The translations under genes and the position numbers were made by a program. This document shows positions 47,000 through 58,260 of a stretch of DNA of 64,000 bases, piece after piece. Position 1 is the stretch's first letter; each line of letters starts with the position of its first letter. The stretch is from Rugalucina vietnamica (taxonomy: Eukaryota > Mollusca > Bivalvia > Lucinida > Lucinidae), in assembly GCA_964017185.1 (NCBI GenBank), contig OZ024870.1, positions 22,653,621-22,717,620 on the forward strand, given 5' to 3'. Under the pieces are notes generated by a model. The model did not search any database. It saw only the letters and a program-made list of their open reading frames with translations, and was not told the origin of the DNA.

Positions 47000-48420
47000 G
47001 CCGCTGTGTAACCCCGTGGCAAATTTTTGCTAAAAGTAGGAAACATGCATTTTCTTGTAGAAAAATATATTCTATTTAAGAAAAAAGATGTTTCCAATTT
47101 TTTCATGACGTTTTAACGTCATAGTGACGTCACATAAGATGGTACCCATTTTTGCGTAGTAAAATGTCTATAAATAGAGTTAAATTAACCCATTAAAAGT
47201 AAATATTGGACATAGCTTGTATATTTTGATCAGTTGAGCTAATATTATAGAGATGGCTTCATGTTCGTTTATAGCAAATGCAATTTTGAATTATTTGAGA
47301 GTAATTATGACGTAAATATGACGTTAGTAGGTGAAATACATGTCGCTGTGTAGTCTTGTTTGTATTTTTGGTAAAAGGTTGCAAACAAGATATTGCTTAT
47401 AGAAAATATATATTCCCTATCAGAAAAAAGATGTTTCTAATTTTTAAAATTGTTTTGACGTTAACGCGACGTTCCGTCATAAAGTGGCGTGTGCAGTTAT
47501 TTTGTCGTATTCCAAAATTATTAACTATTTACTTGATTGTAATAACCTTGAACAGTTCGATTAGCTGTTATATTAATGAAAACAACACATTTGAACATAC
47601 AATTAAACTGGTTTTGAATATAAATCATTTGTAACAATAACGTAATAATGACCTCAGTGTTTGAAAAATGACGTCACATTAGTATAAACGGTGGATTATT
47701 TTGGAAGTTCAAATGCCAAAGGTATCCCGGGGCGATATTTCAGTCATAGGTTGTGTCTAAGATTAATAATTCATGTGAAAAATAAGGTTTGTGCAACTAG
47801 TGCCTGTGTTCATATATAATGTGCACTAAATGACCTTAGAAGTTTGAAAAATATTTCGTATTAAAGCCTAAGAGAAGCGTCCGTACTTCTTTTTAAATGA
47901 AACAAAAACTGCTACTGGTCGTTAACCATTTCACGTAAAATATATATACTATTTACATGACAATTTGCAAACTAGTTAGTAGTAAACTTGAACTTCAACT
48001 AACTGATATAGTGAACCTAATTAAATCCACAAGATGGATGTCCTGTTAATAAATCAATAACCTCTATGAATGACTTTTCGAATTTGCCGGTATGTTTCAC
48101 ACTAATAGTAAATCATCTTGTTAACCAGAGGACGGTATCATCGCATTCAAGAACACTATGTTGTTCTTCTTTTTATGGTCTTCTGTCACCGATGTGTGTT
48201 TTTTGTACTTCATTTGCAAATCGTGTTCGATACTTATCATTTCTGTGTAGTGACATTGAGCAAGGCACTTTCAGCTCCACACAGTATTGGCTAAATACAC
48301 AGGAGAGACATTGACCAGACCAAACATGACTCAAACACTTGGCCATTATGTATGACCAAACCAACCTACTTGTTTATATGTAAAGAAAGCGCCCCTTTAA
48401 TTAAGAAATAGATCAGCTCC
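47000..48420. other. interior of the 5 kb TIR element, no gene
   Basis: AT-rich, with scattered tgacgtcac words (47125, 47305, 47668). No domain is recognised. Confidence 0.45.
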
Positions 48421-48426
48421 AGAAGA

Positions 48427-48539
48427 GAATTGTTGAGTAATATATCACTGTTTGTAGGTCAGTTGTAAAGAGCGCGCAGCGCGAGTGATTTATCTGCGTA
48501 CAATTGACCGACAAACAGTGATATATTACTCAACAATTC
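48427..48539. repeat. 113 bp hairpin
   Basis: Arms gaattgttgagtaatatatc through ggtcagttgta pair with tacaattgaccgacaaacag and onward over about 41 bp. The loop is CpG-rich (gagcgcgcagcgcgag). A loop-like relative occurs at 45730-45800. Confidence 0.85.
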
Positions 48540-49149
48540 ACTCATTAACAGTGAGTGATACTTAATTTAATCGATGGTTTTCAGATGATTGGTTGATTAC
48601 TCTTTTTGTCTCTTTTATACCTATATTAAGGTCATAGCTGTCACATGGCTGCTGAACTTGATGCACAGTCCCTTGTATTTTAGTATCGCAGTTGATGTCT
48701 TTTACGTAATCTAGCACAATTGTTTGTTACTTGCTTGCGCCTGCAGTTTCCCTGGGTTGAATAATTTGTCACCAATTCATTTCTTCTTCTGGAAGCCAGT
48801 ATCAAAGCCCAGATAACCACATATAGCATGGCAAACACCACATGTATCATAATAAGCCTTGTTATAACCCGAGTGTCACTGAAAAAGGATCAGAGAATGT
48901 GTCAGTCTGAACAAGTGCATGCATGTCACCATGTATGCATCACATCACTGATTTTTTTGTACCTACAGCAAAAGCAAAAAAAGGCGATGCGTGGCTGGAT
49001 ACTACATATATGAAGCATCGCTTAAGACGCTAGTTTTATCGTTTTCATCGTGATAATTTAAAGATGGTCAATGAGGCAAATGAATGCCAATTACACGATA
49101 AAGCGAATTATATCGCATTCATCGCACGGGCCTTTCATATAACTGATAA

Positions 49150-49500
49150 AAAGGTACAAGTAGGCAAAGATCAGGAAAAGGCGCAATCAGAAAAAGATTC
49201 CCACTCCAAAAACCGAGGTGGGAAAAAACCAAACCAACAATCAGGAACTTATACCATGAAACATATCGTAAGCAGAATTAGCAGCTATTTTTCCAATAGG
49301 TGGTTACTCAGTTACCTTAACTTAACTAAATATGAAAACATACATAAGGCGCCAACAGCACAAAAAAATTTTATACACCAAGACATAAAACAAAAAGAAC
49401 CACCACAGAAGTATCGACTTGGAACGATCAGTAACACAAAGTTACTGGCGGGCTTAAACCGGTTTTACATGGCCATAACCTCACCCTCAGCTTCTGCAGT
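49150..49500 (-). repeat. Rep-C, long inverted copy
   Basis: Contains tcaggaaaaggcgcaatcag, ccgaggtgggaaaaaacc, gaaacatatcgtaagcag and cacagaagtatcgacttgga. This is the longest stand-alone version of the repeat. The 150-codon ORF over it is not a gene. Confidence 0.75.
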
Positions 49501-49616
49501 GGTTCATAACATTTAGTTAGTTATTCGGTCGTCGTGGTGAATCTCTAACAAGTCAATGACTCATCAAGAACAAACAAATAAATCATGATAAACATCCTGA
49601 TGAATCAAAATCCAGG

Positions 49617-49760
49617 ACTCACAGACTGAGTAAGCTGCCCGACGATGGAGATCTCTGGGCGCCGAATAACCTACTAACTCCGGAGCAAAAGAAAAACACT
49701 AGTTGGACCCCGGTGGGCCAAGCAACAGACAAGAAGCTCCGGTTTGAAGTATACACCCAG
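49617..49760 (-). repeat. retroelement 3' fragment
   Basis: Shares ctaactccggagcaaaagaa and accccggtgggcc with the 3' end of the retroelement at 55346-55920. Confidence 0.6.
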
Positions 49761-49849
49761 ACTTTCACAGCTAACATACATATCCGAAGATCAATAACAG
49801 AGAATCATTTATGATACGAAAGGCCAAGAGGTTATATGCGATACCGGAA

Positions 49850-49955
49850 GCCTCCTTGGCACAGTGGTTAAGCAACTTGCCTTGTAAACCAGGGGTCGCA
49901 AGTTCGATCCCAGGCTTCTCCAGTCCCTCAGATTGAGACTAAAACCTGAGATCCC
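49850..49955 (+). mobile_element. tRNA-derived SINE, partial
   Basis: The head gcctccttggcacagtggtt has an A box, followed by the B box agttcgatccc and caggcttctccagtccctca. It is the same family as 17466-17626 with a truncated 3' half. Confidence 0.78.
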
Positions 49956-49959
49956 GTGA

Positions 49960-51180
49960 CAACTTTCAAAACAATGACATACCGTGGTGAGGCTTGAGAC
50001 CATGTTGTGCCTAATTTGTTAATTCCAATGGATTTAGTCCTCAGACCTGACTTATTTTTCAAAACTGTACTCGCACATACGTTACCACCCCCTTGAAGTA
50101 CGCACGAGTTAACACATCGATGACAGAAATTTTCATGAGCAAGAGTACGATGTATTGTGTAGTATATGGCATTTCAGTAGTCTTGTCGATTACTTTTCTG
50201 TCAATTTTGTAACCAAATACCTTGCATTTTAAATATCACTCCAACCCATAAACTTTATAAAATGATAATTTAATAAAATGGTGGTGAAAATTTTATTAAG
50301 TCATTTGGAACAAGCCCACCGTGATGGTAAATTTTCGTAACGCAAATGAAGCTAAAAGGACCAGAATTGTACTATTATGAATATCATTTCACCTATAATT
50401 CCGAAATCAAACACAATGAACGCAAAGCAATACTTTAATGTCGAAATAATTCGTGGAATTCCTTTACCAAAATTGGCGAAAAACTGGAATAATGAACATT
50501 ATTTACATAGTATAAGGCTTGTTTGGTTCATGCAACGTCAAAACACTTCTGTGATAAAACGTTTTCCACCAACTGTACCATTTATGAGGCGATCATTTAG
50601 TCAGAAACATGTCTGCTGTATTTTCGTCAAATTGGTGATGTACATTTGTTCTTATCAGTTCAAGTATTTTCTTGTGTAGTACATTTCTTATGCTTACACA
50701 AAGCCGTCAAGCCAACGTTACTTTCACGTAGCAGTTGAGCCTACATAGAATCAAAATTGCATTTTAGTTTTGCCATAGGCATATTTAACCACTCTGCCTT
50801 AAAAGTAAGCATTAAATGCCACTATTAGCGCTTCGAATAACAAACATCAATAAAAACACCTTATTTGATTAGAAAAGAGCTAACGTCATTTTGTGACATC
50901 ATTTTGACGTTAATATCTGGAATAAAAAAAAATGAACATCTTTTATTTTAAATGGCATATAATAGCTCTGTATAAAAATCCAAAGGAAACACTTTTACCA
51001 AACATTTGCCACGGGAGCCAAAATTCAGACACAGCGGCCTAAACTAATGTTTTGTTCAGCGGTCCCGATTCCGATCAGAATGTGCGCTGGATTTCTTAGC
51101 AAGATGGGTAGCTATACGCCGTTAGTATTGGGGTTTCCTTTAAACATATTGTATTTTTACTAAATGTACATGGCACGGTC
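49960..51180. other. no gene seen
   Basis: AT-rich interior of the 5 kb TIR element. An extra element end at about 50880-51044 is the only recognised structure. Confidence 0.45.
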
Positions 51181-51187
51181 AAAGTAT

Positions 51188-51591
51188 TGTAACGAGCGGC
51201 CGAGCCGAGCCACAGCAAACCCCGTCGATGGAAAAGCATGCTCATCCACCAAGGGTGGTTTACTGCGCTATATACCTAACACATACTCGATTCACAAAGT
51301 CTAGAGTTTGAAATTTGCGTATTTCCGAGGGAAGCTATCCCGTTACATTACTTCCCCCTCCGAGAAGACTCGCCCCGAGTCTTGGCCTGGGGACTACATG
51401 GGTAAGGCAACCCCGGTCTGGCGGTTGTCATCATCCCACCGCTGCCACCAAATGTAACGAGCGGCCGAGCCGAGCCACAGCAAACCCCGTCGATGGACCA
51501 CCAAGGGTGGTTTACTGCGCTATATACCTAACACTTACTCGATTCACAAAGTCTAGAGTTTGAAATTTGCATATTTCCAAGGGAAGCTACA
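51188..51591 (-). mobile_element. TRIM: miniature LTR retrotransposon
   Basis: Two direct repeats of 160 bp (51188-51347) and about 139 bp (51453-51591) start tgtaacgagcggccgagcc, and the first ends cccgttaca, so the LTR has TG...CA ends. The second lacks a 13 bp internal segment and 7 bp near its end. Between them are only 105 bp. On the minus strand, ggagggggaagtaa just before one LTR is a polypurine tract, and tttggtggcagcggtggga just after the other is the primer-binding-site position. GTAT is present on both flanks (51184-51187 and 51592-51595). A worn relative is at about 19965-20100. Confidence 0.82.
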
Positions 51592-51692
51592 GTATTAGTA
51601 AAATGCAATTGTTTTCGCACATAATTTAAATTTTATCGAATTAACGTCAAACTGACGTCATTTTTACGTTACATGACGACAAGCATTGCATT

Positions 51693-51698
<6 letters not shown>

Positions 51699-51755
<57 letters not shown>
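51699..51755. repeat. (TA)n microsatellite
   Basis: Uninterrupted ta repeats. Confidence 0.96.
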
Positions 51756-51756
<1 letters not shown>

Positions 51757-52026
51757 TCAAAATGTTTCAAACCACTTCACGACCAAATAAAACATACAAA
51801 TTTGCTTACTGTATGTGTAAGAAAAGATACAATGTTCATTTCTGAGAAAAAGTTGGTACGTCAATTTGTGACGTCATTGTGGCGTTACTACGCCAAGAAA
51901 AAATTGGAAACATCGTTTTTCTGAAAGGGCATATATTTCTCTACATGAAAATGGACAGGAATTACTTTTAGCAAAAATTTGCCACGGGAGCTCAAATCTC
52001 GACACAGCGGCCTTGACTATAAGGAA

Positions 52027-52095
52027 AGTGACTTTCCTTACCTCCAGACAGGTGTGAAAGTACTTTCCTTACCTCCAGACAGGTGTGAAAGTATT
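52027..52095. repeat. 36 bp tandem duplication
   Basis: tttccttacctccagacagg plus tgtgaaagta occurs twice in a row, immediately right of the 5 kb element. Confidence 0.85.
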
Positions 52096-52457
52096 TTCTA
52101 TACTGCCCTAGACACTGCACGTGCAGTAAGTTATGAAAAATAACTCCCCATGATTAACATTGCAGTCATAAGGTAAATGGAAAATATTTCAAAGTAGGTG
52201 TTCGCAATGATCATGCTTTTGGCTGGCCAGGTCAGGAAAATATCATACCCACCTGTCGCTCAGCGGGTAATTACTACTTGATGCATGATGGATAGCGTCG
52301 AACTATAGTATTGTTGTCGTCAAATGGTGGTTGACCACACAAATATCAAATGTATCTATTGTGCTAAATCTCTATGACAGAATCTTTGGCACTTTTTAAC
52401 AGCAAAGCGAACACATAGTCTCATGAGTCTGTCTTCTTGCATGATTACATGACAAAT

Positions 52458-52695
52458 GAGCCGCCTCGTGGGAAAACCAAAAATCACGGTGGTTTCCGAA
52501 CAGGTCCCACACAAACCGACTTGTACAAGCACAGAAAAGAACTAGAAGCTTGAAATTTCGGATTTAAGTAGAAGAGTAATTATACTATCCGAGTAGCGAA
52601 AACAAAGGCGCTGATCAGCTTCGCGGTTACTGCGAAGCTGATCTGCGCCTTTGTTTTCGCCTATGCACATTGATGGTTTTCCCATGTGGCGGCTC
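52458..52695. mobile_element. MITE-A copy 9
   Basis: Ends GAGCCGCCTCGTGGG and ATGTGGCGGCTC, with AAAT on both flanks. The central hairpin (gcttcgcggttactgcgaag) has one mismatch. Confidence 0.87.
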
Positions 52696-52943
52696 AAATG
52701 TTGAATTTATTTACTGCTATATATAGTAAGTTCGTGGCAAGAAGCATCGCCTATATTCTCATAGGATTCATTTTAATAAGCACCGATAACGATCTTTTTT
52801 CTATCCCCAGATATATTCAAGAAATTATGCTTTTGCTTTGCAACGGCAACACAATGCACACAGTTTCGTGGAAACTAATAATAAGCCAATGCATGCCCTG
52901 GAGAAATCTAACCCCAAGAAAAAATCATTAACCTGATACATAT

Positions 52944-53164
52944 GAGCCTGTGCATGAGAAAACCAACAATTTGGGTTTCCGACCAGGTCCGACACAAACC
53001 GGGCTGAAAGCTAGAATCTTGAAACTTTGGATATAGGCAGAGGAGGAATTGTACTATCCGTGTAACGAAAACAAAGGCGCTGATCAGCTTCGCAATTACT
53101 GCGAAGCTGATCTGCGTCTTTGTTTTCGCATATGCAAATTGTTGGTTTTCTCATGCACAGACTC
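52944..53164. mobile_element. MITE-A copy 10
   Basis: Ends GAGCCTGTGCATGAG and CATGCACAGACTC, with ATAT on both flanks. The hairpin is gcttcgcaattactgcgaag. Confidence 0.86.
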
Positions 53165-53439
53165 ATATGTGTATGATTATTATGCATTAGGTTGATCAAG
53201 AAAACCTCAGATAAAAATAAAATTTGCTTAATTTAGGATTGACCAAGTGTCATAAAATGATGTACGATGAAGGGTATCTGTCAAGTTCATGGCCAAAAAT
53301 TACCACTTAAACATCACGTCAAATGAACCATTGGTTCTTCGAACAATCCCCTGAAGCTTGCCTTTTGATATAAGAATGTTACTATTTCTTGGGCCATGGC
53401 ACATGTATACGTATATTCAAATTTTAGCTTAAAATTTCA

Positions 53440-53960
53440 GTTGGTTTCTGAGGATATGTTAGTTTTAATATGTAAAAGACCTTTGACCAAAGTCTAATGG
53501 TACAGCTTCATTCACACATTTAGTTGTCTGAATTTACATTGTACCATCTTTCAGGTCACAGGCTACGAAAATTAAAAAAATGTAACATATCTTCATATTG
53601 GAAAGCTATGTATTTAGATAAAATTTAATTATCATGTACTATAGGTTAAGATCAACTCAAAGTCGTGATTCATATAAAACGTGAGCACTGCTTCATTCCA
53701 AGGAATGTTTAATTTGGTTCACCGGTTCAGGAATAGACGATGTTTGATGGGTTTTCTTGCTATATACATGTACGGGCTTGTCGGTCAGTCTGAGCATTTG
53801 ACCTGAACCATTTATAAAATATCGTTCACCCTTCCCAGGATGCTCTTCAATGAAATTTGTCCAACGTTGAAATTGTGGACGGTGGATGGCGAATGGCGAC
53901 GACGACGGACGCCAGATAATGCCTATCATGTATGCTTACCCGGTGAGCATATCATTAAAG
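53440..53960 (+). repeat. Rep-F, truncated copy
   Basis: Contains gtaaaagacctttgaccaaa, ggttcaccggttcaggaata and a terminal ggacggtggatggcgaatgg, gacgacgacggacgcc, like the right end of 5165-6592. Confidence 0.6.
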
Positions 53961-54019
53961 CTCAAGTGCAATACGGCCATAGGCGGCTACCAATAAACGG
54001 TTTCGGTGAAATGGCGAAT

Positions 54020-55128
54020 AACAATTAAAGCTGATATGCTTTAAGAGCAGTGAACATATTAAATGAGACAGGGGTGGGTCATACCGCGGTTTCGGCTACT
54101 TAACCCTCATCAGTGACTTATTAGCTTTGGTAACAAGGCGCCAAAGAATATTACTGTAATTTTGCAAGTTTCAACAAGATATCGATACAAACAGTATAGT
54201 ATTATCCAAAAATGAGCCAAATATTTCAAGCGTTGGTTAGAAAATGAATCTTAACCGATGATAAGTTTCTGATTTATCAGCATATCCTCGCTGATCTCAA
54301 AAGTTCAAAAGGAAATATGATCTGCACTATGGGTGCTGTATGTGCAGACTTTTAAATGTAACCCAAATATGTCAGCGATGGTGTTTTTAAAGGTTGTGTC
54401 AACAGAATAAAAATAATTGTTAGATCCTTTGGAAGCAGTAAAAAATACAAAGCTAGAAGATGGGCCATATTGTACAATTTCGGGTAATGAACCTTCATCA
54501 GTGACCCTTTATAAAACTGGCAGCGAAAGCCAGACATTTTGCTGCAATTTCAAGAATTTACATCTGTGTAGTCTAAATCAAAGACTCAAATTCCCAAAGG
54601 GGCCAAATAATCAAAATACTGTTAAGAAGATGATTCTTAACATATAAAAATTTGAAATACTTCATATATATTCACTGATCCCAAAGGATCAAAAGAAAAA
54701 TATAATCTGCACTATGGATGATGTACGGGGAGACTTTTTAGGGCCGCCACACGGCACAACACCAGCTGCAGTAATAGCAAATAAAAATAATTGTTAGATC
54801 CTTTGGAAGCAGTAAAAAATACAAAGCTAGAAGATGGGCCATATTGTACAATTTCGGGTAATGAACCTTCATCAGTGACCCTTTATAAAACTGGCAGCGA
54901 AAGCCAGACATTTTGCTGCAATTTCAAGAATTTACATCTGTGTAGTCTAAATCAAAGACTCAAATTCCCAAAGGGGCCAAATAATCAAAATACTGTTAAG
55001 AAGATGATTCTTAACATATAACAATTTGAAATACTTCATATATATTCACTGATCCCAAAGGATCAAAAGAAAAATATAATCTGCACTATGGATGATGTAC
55101 GGGGAGACTTTTTAGGGCCGCCACACGG
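54020..55128 (-). repeat. Rep-D, inverted copies including a recent tandem duplication
   Basis: 54020-54350 is one diverged inverted unit. 54407-54780 and 54779-55128 are two almost identical units offset by 374 bp; ORFs starting at 54417 and 54791 encode the same 76 residues. The second unit is cut at gggccgccacacgg, where the pseudogene starts. Confidence 0.82.
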
Positions 55129-55338
55129 ATTTGTAGATAGCCTTCGATCAACAGACATTGTTGAGAAATGTGCTCTGCTAATAAGAGAATCTCTACTAGA
55201 GACAAACTTTGATTTAGGAGATAAGTTTTATGATGTCAATGATCTCAGACAATCGTGGACAAAGACGCCATTACCCGAAGTGTTATTAAGATTCTTTGGG
55301 GTTCTATCCTAATTTGTCCCAAAATCATTCTATGATAC
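55129..55338 (+). pseudogene. decayed repeat-family protein, 5' fragment
   Basis: An open frame from FVDSLRSTDIVEKCALLIRE to the stop at 55310-55312 includes LETNFDLGDKFYDVNDLRQS and PEVLLRFFGVLS. I recognise this from memory as the upstream part of a large uncharacterised protein family that is highly repeated in invertebrate genomes (possibly DUF6589-like). Its downstream part follows on the same strand at 55921. It is interrupted at 55339 by the retroelement and begins abruptly at the end of Rep-D, so the true N-terminus is missing. Function unknown. A virus-like or transposon origin is possible but not shown. Confidence 0.6.
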
Positions 55339-55345
55339 TAGTTCA

Positions 55346-55920
55346 ATAACATACTAACTCCGGAGCAAAAGAAAAGCATCAGTTGAACCCCGGTGGGCCT
55401 CAACAGACAAGCAGCTCCGGTCGCAACCAACTAAAAGGAATAGCTTTATGTCGGGGCCATCATAGAGTCTGACGCCCGACCCACCGGCGAGCAATTAAAG
55501 AAGGCAGCTTAGTTATCAACCATGATTGGGTTAAAACTAAGCAAGCAGACTGTCGCATAATATTTAAATTATATCCTATACGTCTGTAACGTGTTATGAT
55601 TTTTCTGAATTGAAAAGAAAAATCATTCCTTCCTATAAGTTTATTAAATTTGTAAACCAAGTCAACATAAAATTCTTGGTCCAAAAGGCCCTCGCGTAAA
55701 AGGGTCTTTAGCCCAACATGAAATTTGGAAATCAATTCATAGTGTCTGCGATAAAATTTAGAAAATGTTTTTCGATGTTTATGATGCCGATAGCCCTGCT
55801 GGAGAAGTTTAGCTGTTGAACATTTATTTCGCGCATTGAAGTCCGCAACGCGATTGTAGACTCTAGCAAACCTAATAAGCTGCGCAATGTATACACCATT
55901 AGAAGCACGGCGAGGAACGG
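55346..55920 (-). mobile_element. 5'-truncated retroelement, reverse-transcriptase C-terminal region
   Basis: Flanked by TAGTTCA on both sides (55339-55345 and 55921-55927), a 7 bp duplication. The minus strand encodes, nearly in one frame, RRASNGVYIAQLIRFARV, then AKLLQQGYRHHKHRKTFSKF and YRRHYELISKFHVGLKTLL, ending near NIMRQSACLV. The 3' end is gctccggagttagtatgtta. The same protein region on the plus strand at 63576 contains the YxDD box. Truncation at the 5' side with a short duplication indicates target-primed reverse transcription. The FLDL...SYGVYI...RFARV layout is most like Penelope-type reverse transcriptases (recall), but a LINE is not excluded. Confidence 0.75.
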
Positions 55921-57514
55921 TAGTTCAGGAGGATTAAAGACTGACAGTACATGGTTGTTTGGAAGAATGGACATCACCTCCATCAGCAAAGGCAATGTTA
56001 CTCCAGAAAATAAAAGCCAGAGAATGCTATCATGGAGTGCTTTTAATTCTGTTGTTTCTGAAGAAGTTTGAATGAAAACGTAGTAGGTTTTTGCGAGTTA
56101 TTCCAAGTCCTGTCACAGATCATCAGACTGTGTACACAGCCCTCAAGAACTTCCAGGACATATTGAAACAACTTTCCCAAGCACAGATTGCAGTAACTGA
56201 ATGTGATGAAGATGGCTACCATATAGCAAGAGAAATCACTATGGGAAATCCAATAGAATTTGAAAACATTGTCTTGTGCCTGGGAACTTTCCGTATGACA
56301 AAAAAAAATATTGGTTGCATTGGTAAGTACTTACGAAATAGTGGTGCAGAAAATATATGGATAGAAAACAGTGTCTTTGGGCCAAATGTTGTTCAGTCTG
56401 AACTTGGTAGAACACATTATGTAAGGGCGTTCAAAGGTATGGTTTTGCTATGTGAAACAATGGAAAGGTTACAGTGGATGTCCTTCTTCAAAAGTCAGAA
56501 ACCGGACACTTACAAAGAAGAGCTACTAACGCTGGTAAAACTACAAGACAGTATAGCAAGAAAAGAGGTGACTAGAAGTAGAGAACTGCTGGAAGAGTTC
56601 AACAACAGCTCTGCCAAAATGATGGAATCATTCCACAATTTCAAAAGTGATGGCTGCAGGCTTAGTGAAACATTTCACTACTGGAACATGTTCATTACTC
56701 TTGTTTTATACCTAAGAAACTTGGTGAGAGCAGATCGTTGAAGGGAACTGGAATCTTCATTTTAGCACCATACAGAGCACTCTGCCATTCTTTGCTCTAT
56801 TCGATTGTGTGAATTACTTGCTATACCTAGAAAATATTTGAAGTTTACCAGAAGTTGTCCCTGAAATCCATGGGGCATTCCTTAAAGGCCAGTTTGTCGT
56901 AAAAAGAACACCAGGAAAGTTGAAGGCTGTTGCTGCAGATCAGTGTCTAGAGCAAACCATAAATCGATCTCAGAAGAGCAGTGGTGGAATCATCGGCAGC
57001 ACAAGGAAAAAGACTTTGCTGCCGACTGGGAAATGATTTACCATGAAATGATAGCTGTCAGCAGCCTACATCGAGAACAGTGGTTCAAAACCTTACTATC
57101 ACGAACTTTCTGTAAACCATGAGTTTAGTGATGCTGAAACAAAAGCTCTAGAGTCGAATGTCAGGGATATGATGGAATACATTGAGCTGTATGAAACCCC
57201 ATTTCAGATTACAGAAAAGACCGAGAAGCAACTCCATAATATCATATCATATCTCAGGAAGTGATGCCCGCTGAAGTTAGGGAGAGTTTGCTGAGCGTGG
57301 ATTCCAAAGGTCTTGAGCTGTACAGGATATTTAGAAAGGAAATATTTACAGACAGAACCAAGAAGTTATTTGACACACAGTCCACAGAAACAATGTCAAA
57401 ACGTTCCAGTCAATCAAGTCTGCTAAGCCATCAGTGGCATCTTGTAAAAGGAAGGCAATAAATGAGGCTTCAGCAGGGCACAGATTGCTAGAAATAGCAC
57501 AGGCAAGAGGATAC
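55921..57514 (+). pseudogene. decayed repeat-family protein, main body
   Basis: Continues the family of 55129-55338. Blocks in order: WLFGRMDITSISKGNVTPE and LSWSAFN (to a stop at about 56070); RVIPSPVTDHQTVYTALKNF (from 56091), IVLCLGTFRMTKKNIGCIGK and LVRADR (216 codons open); a one-base insertion near 56738, then EGNWNLHFSTIQSTLPFFA; a stop at about 56842; LPEVVPEIHGAFLKGQFVVK and ADQCLEQTIN; a second frame change, then FAADWEMIYHEMIAVSSLHR; further frame changes; ELYRIFRKEIFTDRTKKLFD; and finally EASAGHRLLEIAQARGY. At least three frameshifts and several stops make it non-functional. It ends at gaggatac, where the 5.9 kb element is inserted; the tail resumes at 63439. Confidence 0.72.
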
Positions 57515-57659
57515 GGGTCAAGTGTATTATTGGGGACCCTTCTTTATCTTAAAAAAACCTACACTTAACTACTACATAATACACCAAAAGTCGACAAGTC
57601 TTCAAGAGGACAAATGGACAATTTATAAATGAGGACCCTTCTCCCAATCTCATAGGTCG

Positions 57660-57725
57660 ACAAGGCGACAGGTCGACAAGTCGACAAGTCGACAGGTCGA
57701 CAAGTCGACAAGTCGACAATTCAGT
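57660..57725. repeat. 9 bp GTCGAC satellite, inverted cluster type
   Basis: Units gtcgacaag and gtcgacagg. Similar left-type clusters follow the word gaggacccttctcccaatct at 57631, 58528, 59061, 59645, 60165 and 61119. Each is followed about 110 bp later by a right-type cluster of gtcgacttg and gtcgacctg (for example 57825, 58715, 59245, 59838, 60357 and 61311). Left- and right-type clusters are complementary, so each pair can fold into a long hairpin around a conserved loop containing catcatgcacttagtcctt. Confidence 0.88.
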
Positions 57726-57984
57726 TTTGGCAGTTTAGGTTCTATTTCCCATCATGCACTTAGTCCTTGTAGTTCCTCTTGGACTATACCTACCTATCCA
57801 TTTATATATTTTGGCAATATTGAATTGTCGACTTGTCGACTTGTCTACGTGTCGACCTAGTGCTTTTGTCAATAAGAAAGATCCGGTTAAGTTTATGGTT
57901 AGATTAGGGTTAGTGTAAGCAATTTTGGCATTATTGATTTGTCGACTTGTCGACCTGTCGACCTAGTGCTATTGTCAATAACAA

Positions 57985-58060
57985 AGATCCGGTTAGGGTT
58001 AGGGTTAGTGTTAGGGTCAGTGTGTGGTTAGGGTTAGGGCTTGGCTAGGGTTAGGGTTAG
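57985..58060 (+). repeat. TTAGGG-type telomere-like repeats
   Basis: Runs of ggttagggttagggttag mixed with variants (gtgttagggtcag, gggcttggctag). Other blocks are at 58425-58490, 59410-59490, 59577-59605, 61010-61080, 61505-61590, 61820-61900, 62308-62375, 62700-62765 and 62895-62960. TTAGGG is the standard molluscan telomere unit, here interstitial and degenerate. Confidence 0.88.
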
Positions 58061-58260
58061 TGCTTGCCTCCCAGGCGTCGTTTGCGATCATGCTTCAGGT
58101 ATATGATGATTATTATGTATTGAAAGCTATATACCACATAGACTCTTTTTCCCATCATGCACTTAGTCCTTGTATTTCCGCTTGGACTATACCTACCTAT
58201 CCATTTATATATTTTGGCAATATTGATTTGTCGACTTGTCGACTTGCCTTTAAGTTTCCA
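58056..58260 (+). repeat. conserved spacer of the 5.9 kb element
   Basis: A non-telomeric block (ttgcctcccaggcgtcgttt, atcatgcttcaggtatatga, ttgactatacc-type words) repeated at about 59485, 60670 and 61590. The short ORFs it produces are identical between copies but lack any domain; I treat them as repeat products. Confidence 0.75.

Larger units (their letters stand above)
46992..52019. mobile_element. 5 kb TIR element with TAA duplication
   Basis: Ends TAGTCAAGGCCGCTGTGT and its complement, then a shared ccgtggcaaatttttgctaa and, further in, gatgtttcc. Both flanks read TAA (46989-46991 and 52020-52022), which suits PIF/Harbinger (3 bp, TWA). No transposase was found. A third, related right end lies inside at about 50880-51044 (cgggagccaaaattcagaca, cagcggcc), so the structure is composite. 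It contains a hairpin, Rep-C, a SINE and the TRIM. Confidence 0.6.

Noticed and set aside
49064..49516. 150-codon ORF as a gene
   Set aside because: Lies across Rep-C, a dispersed repeat.
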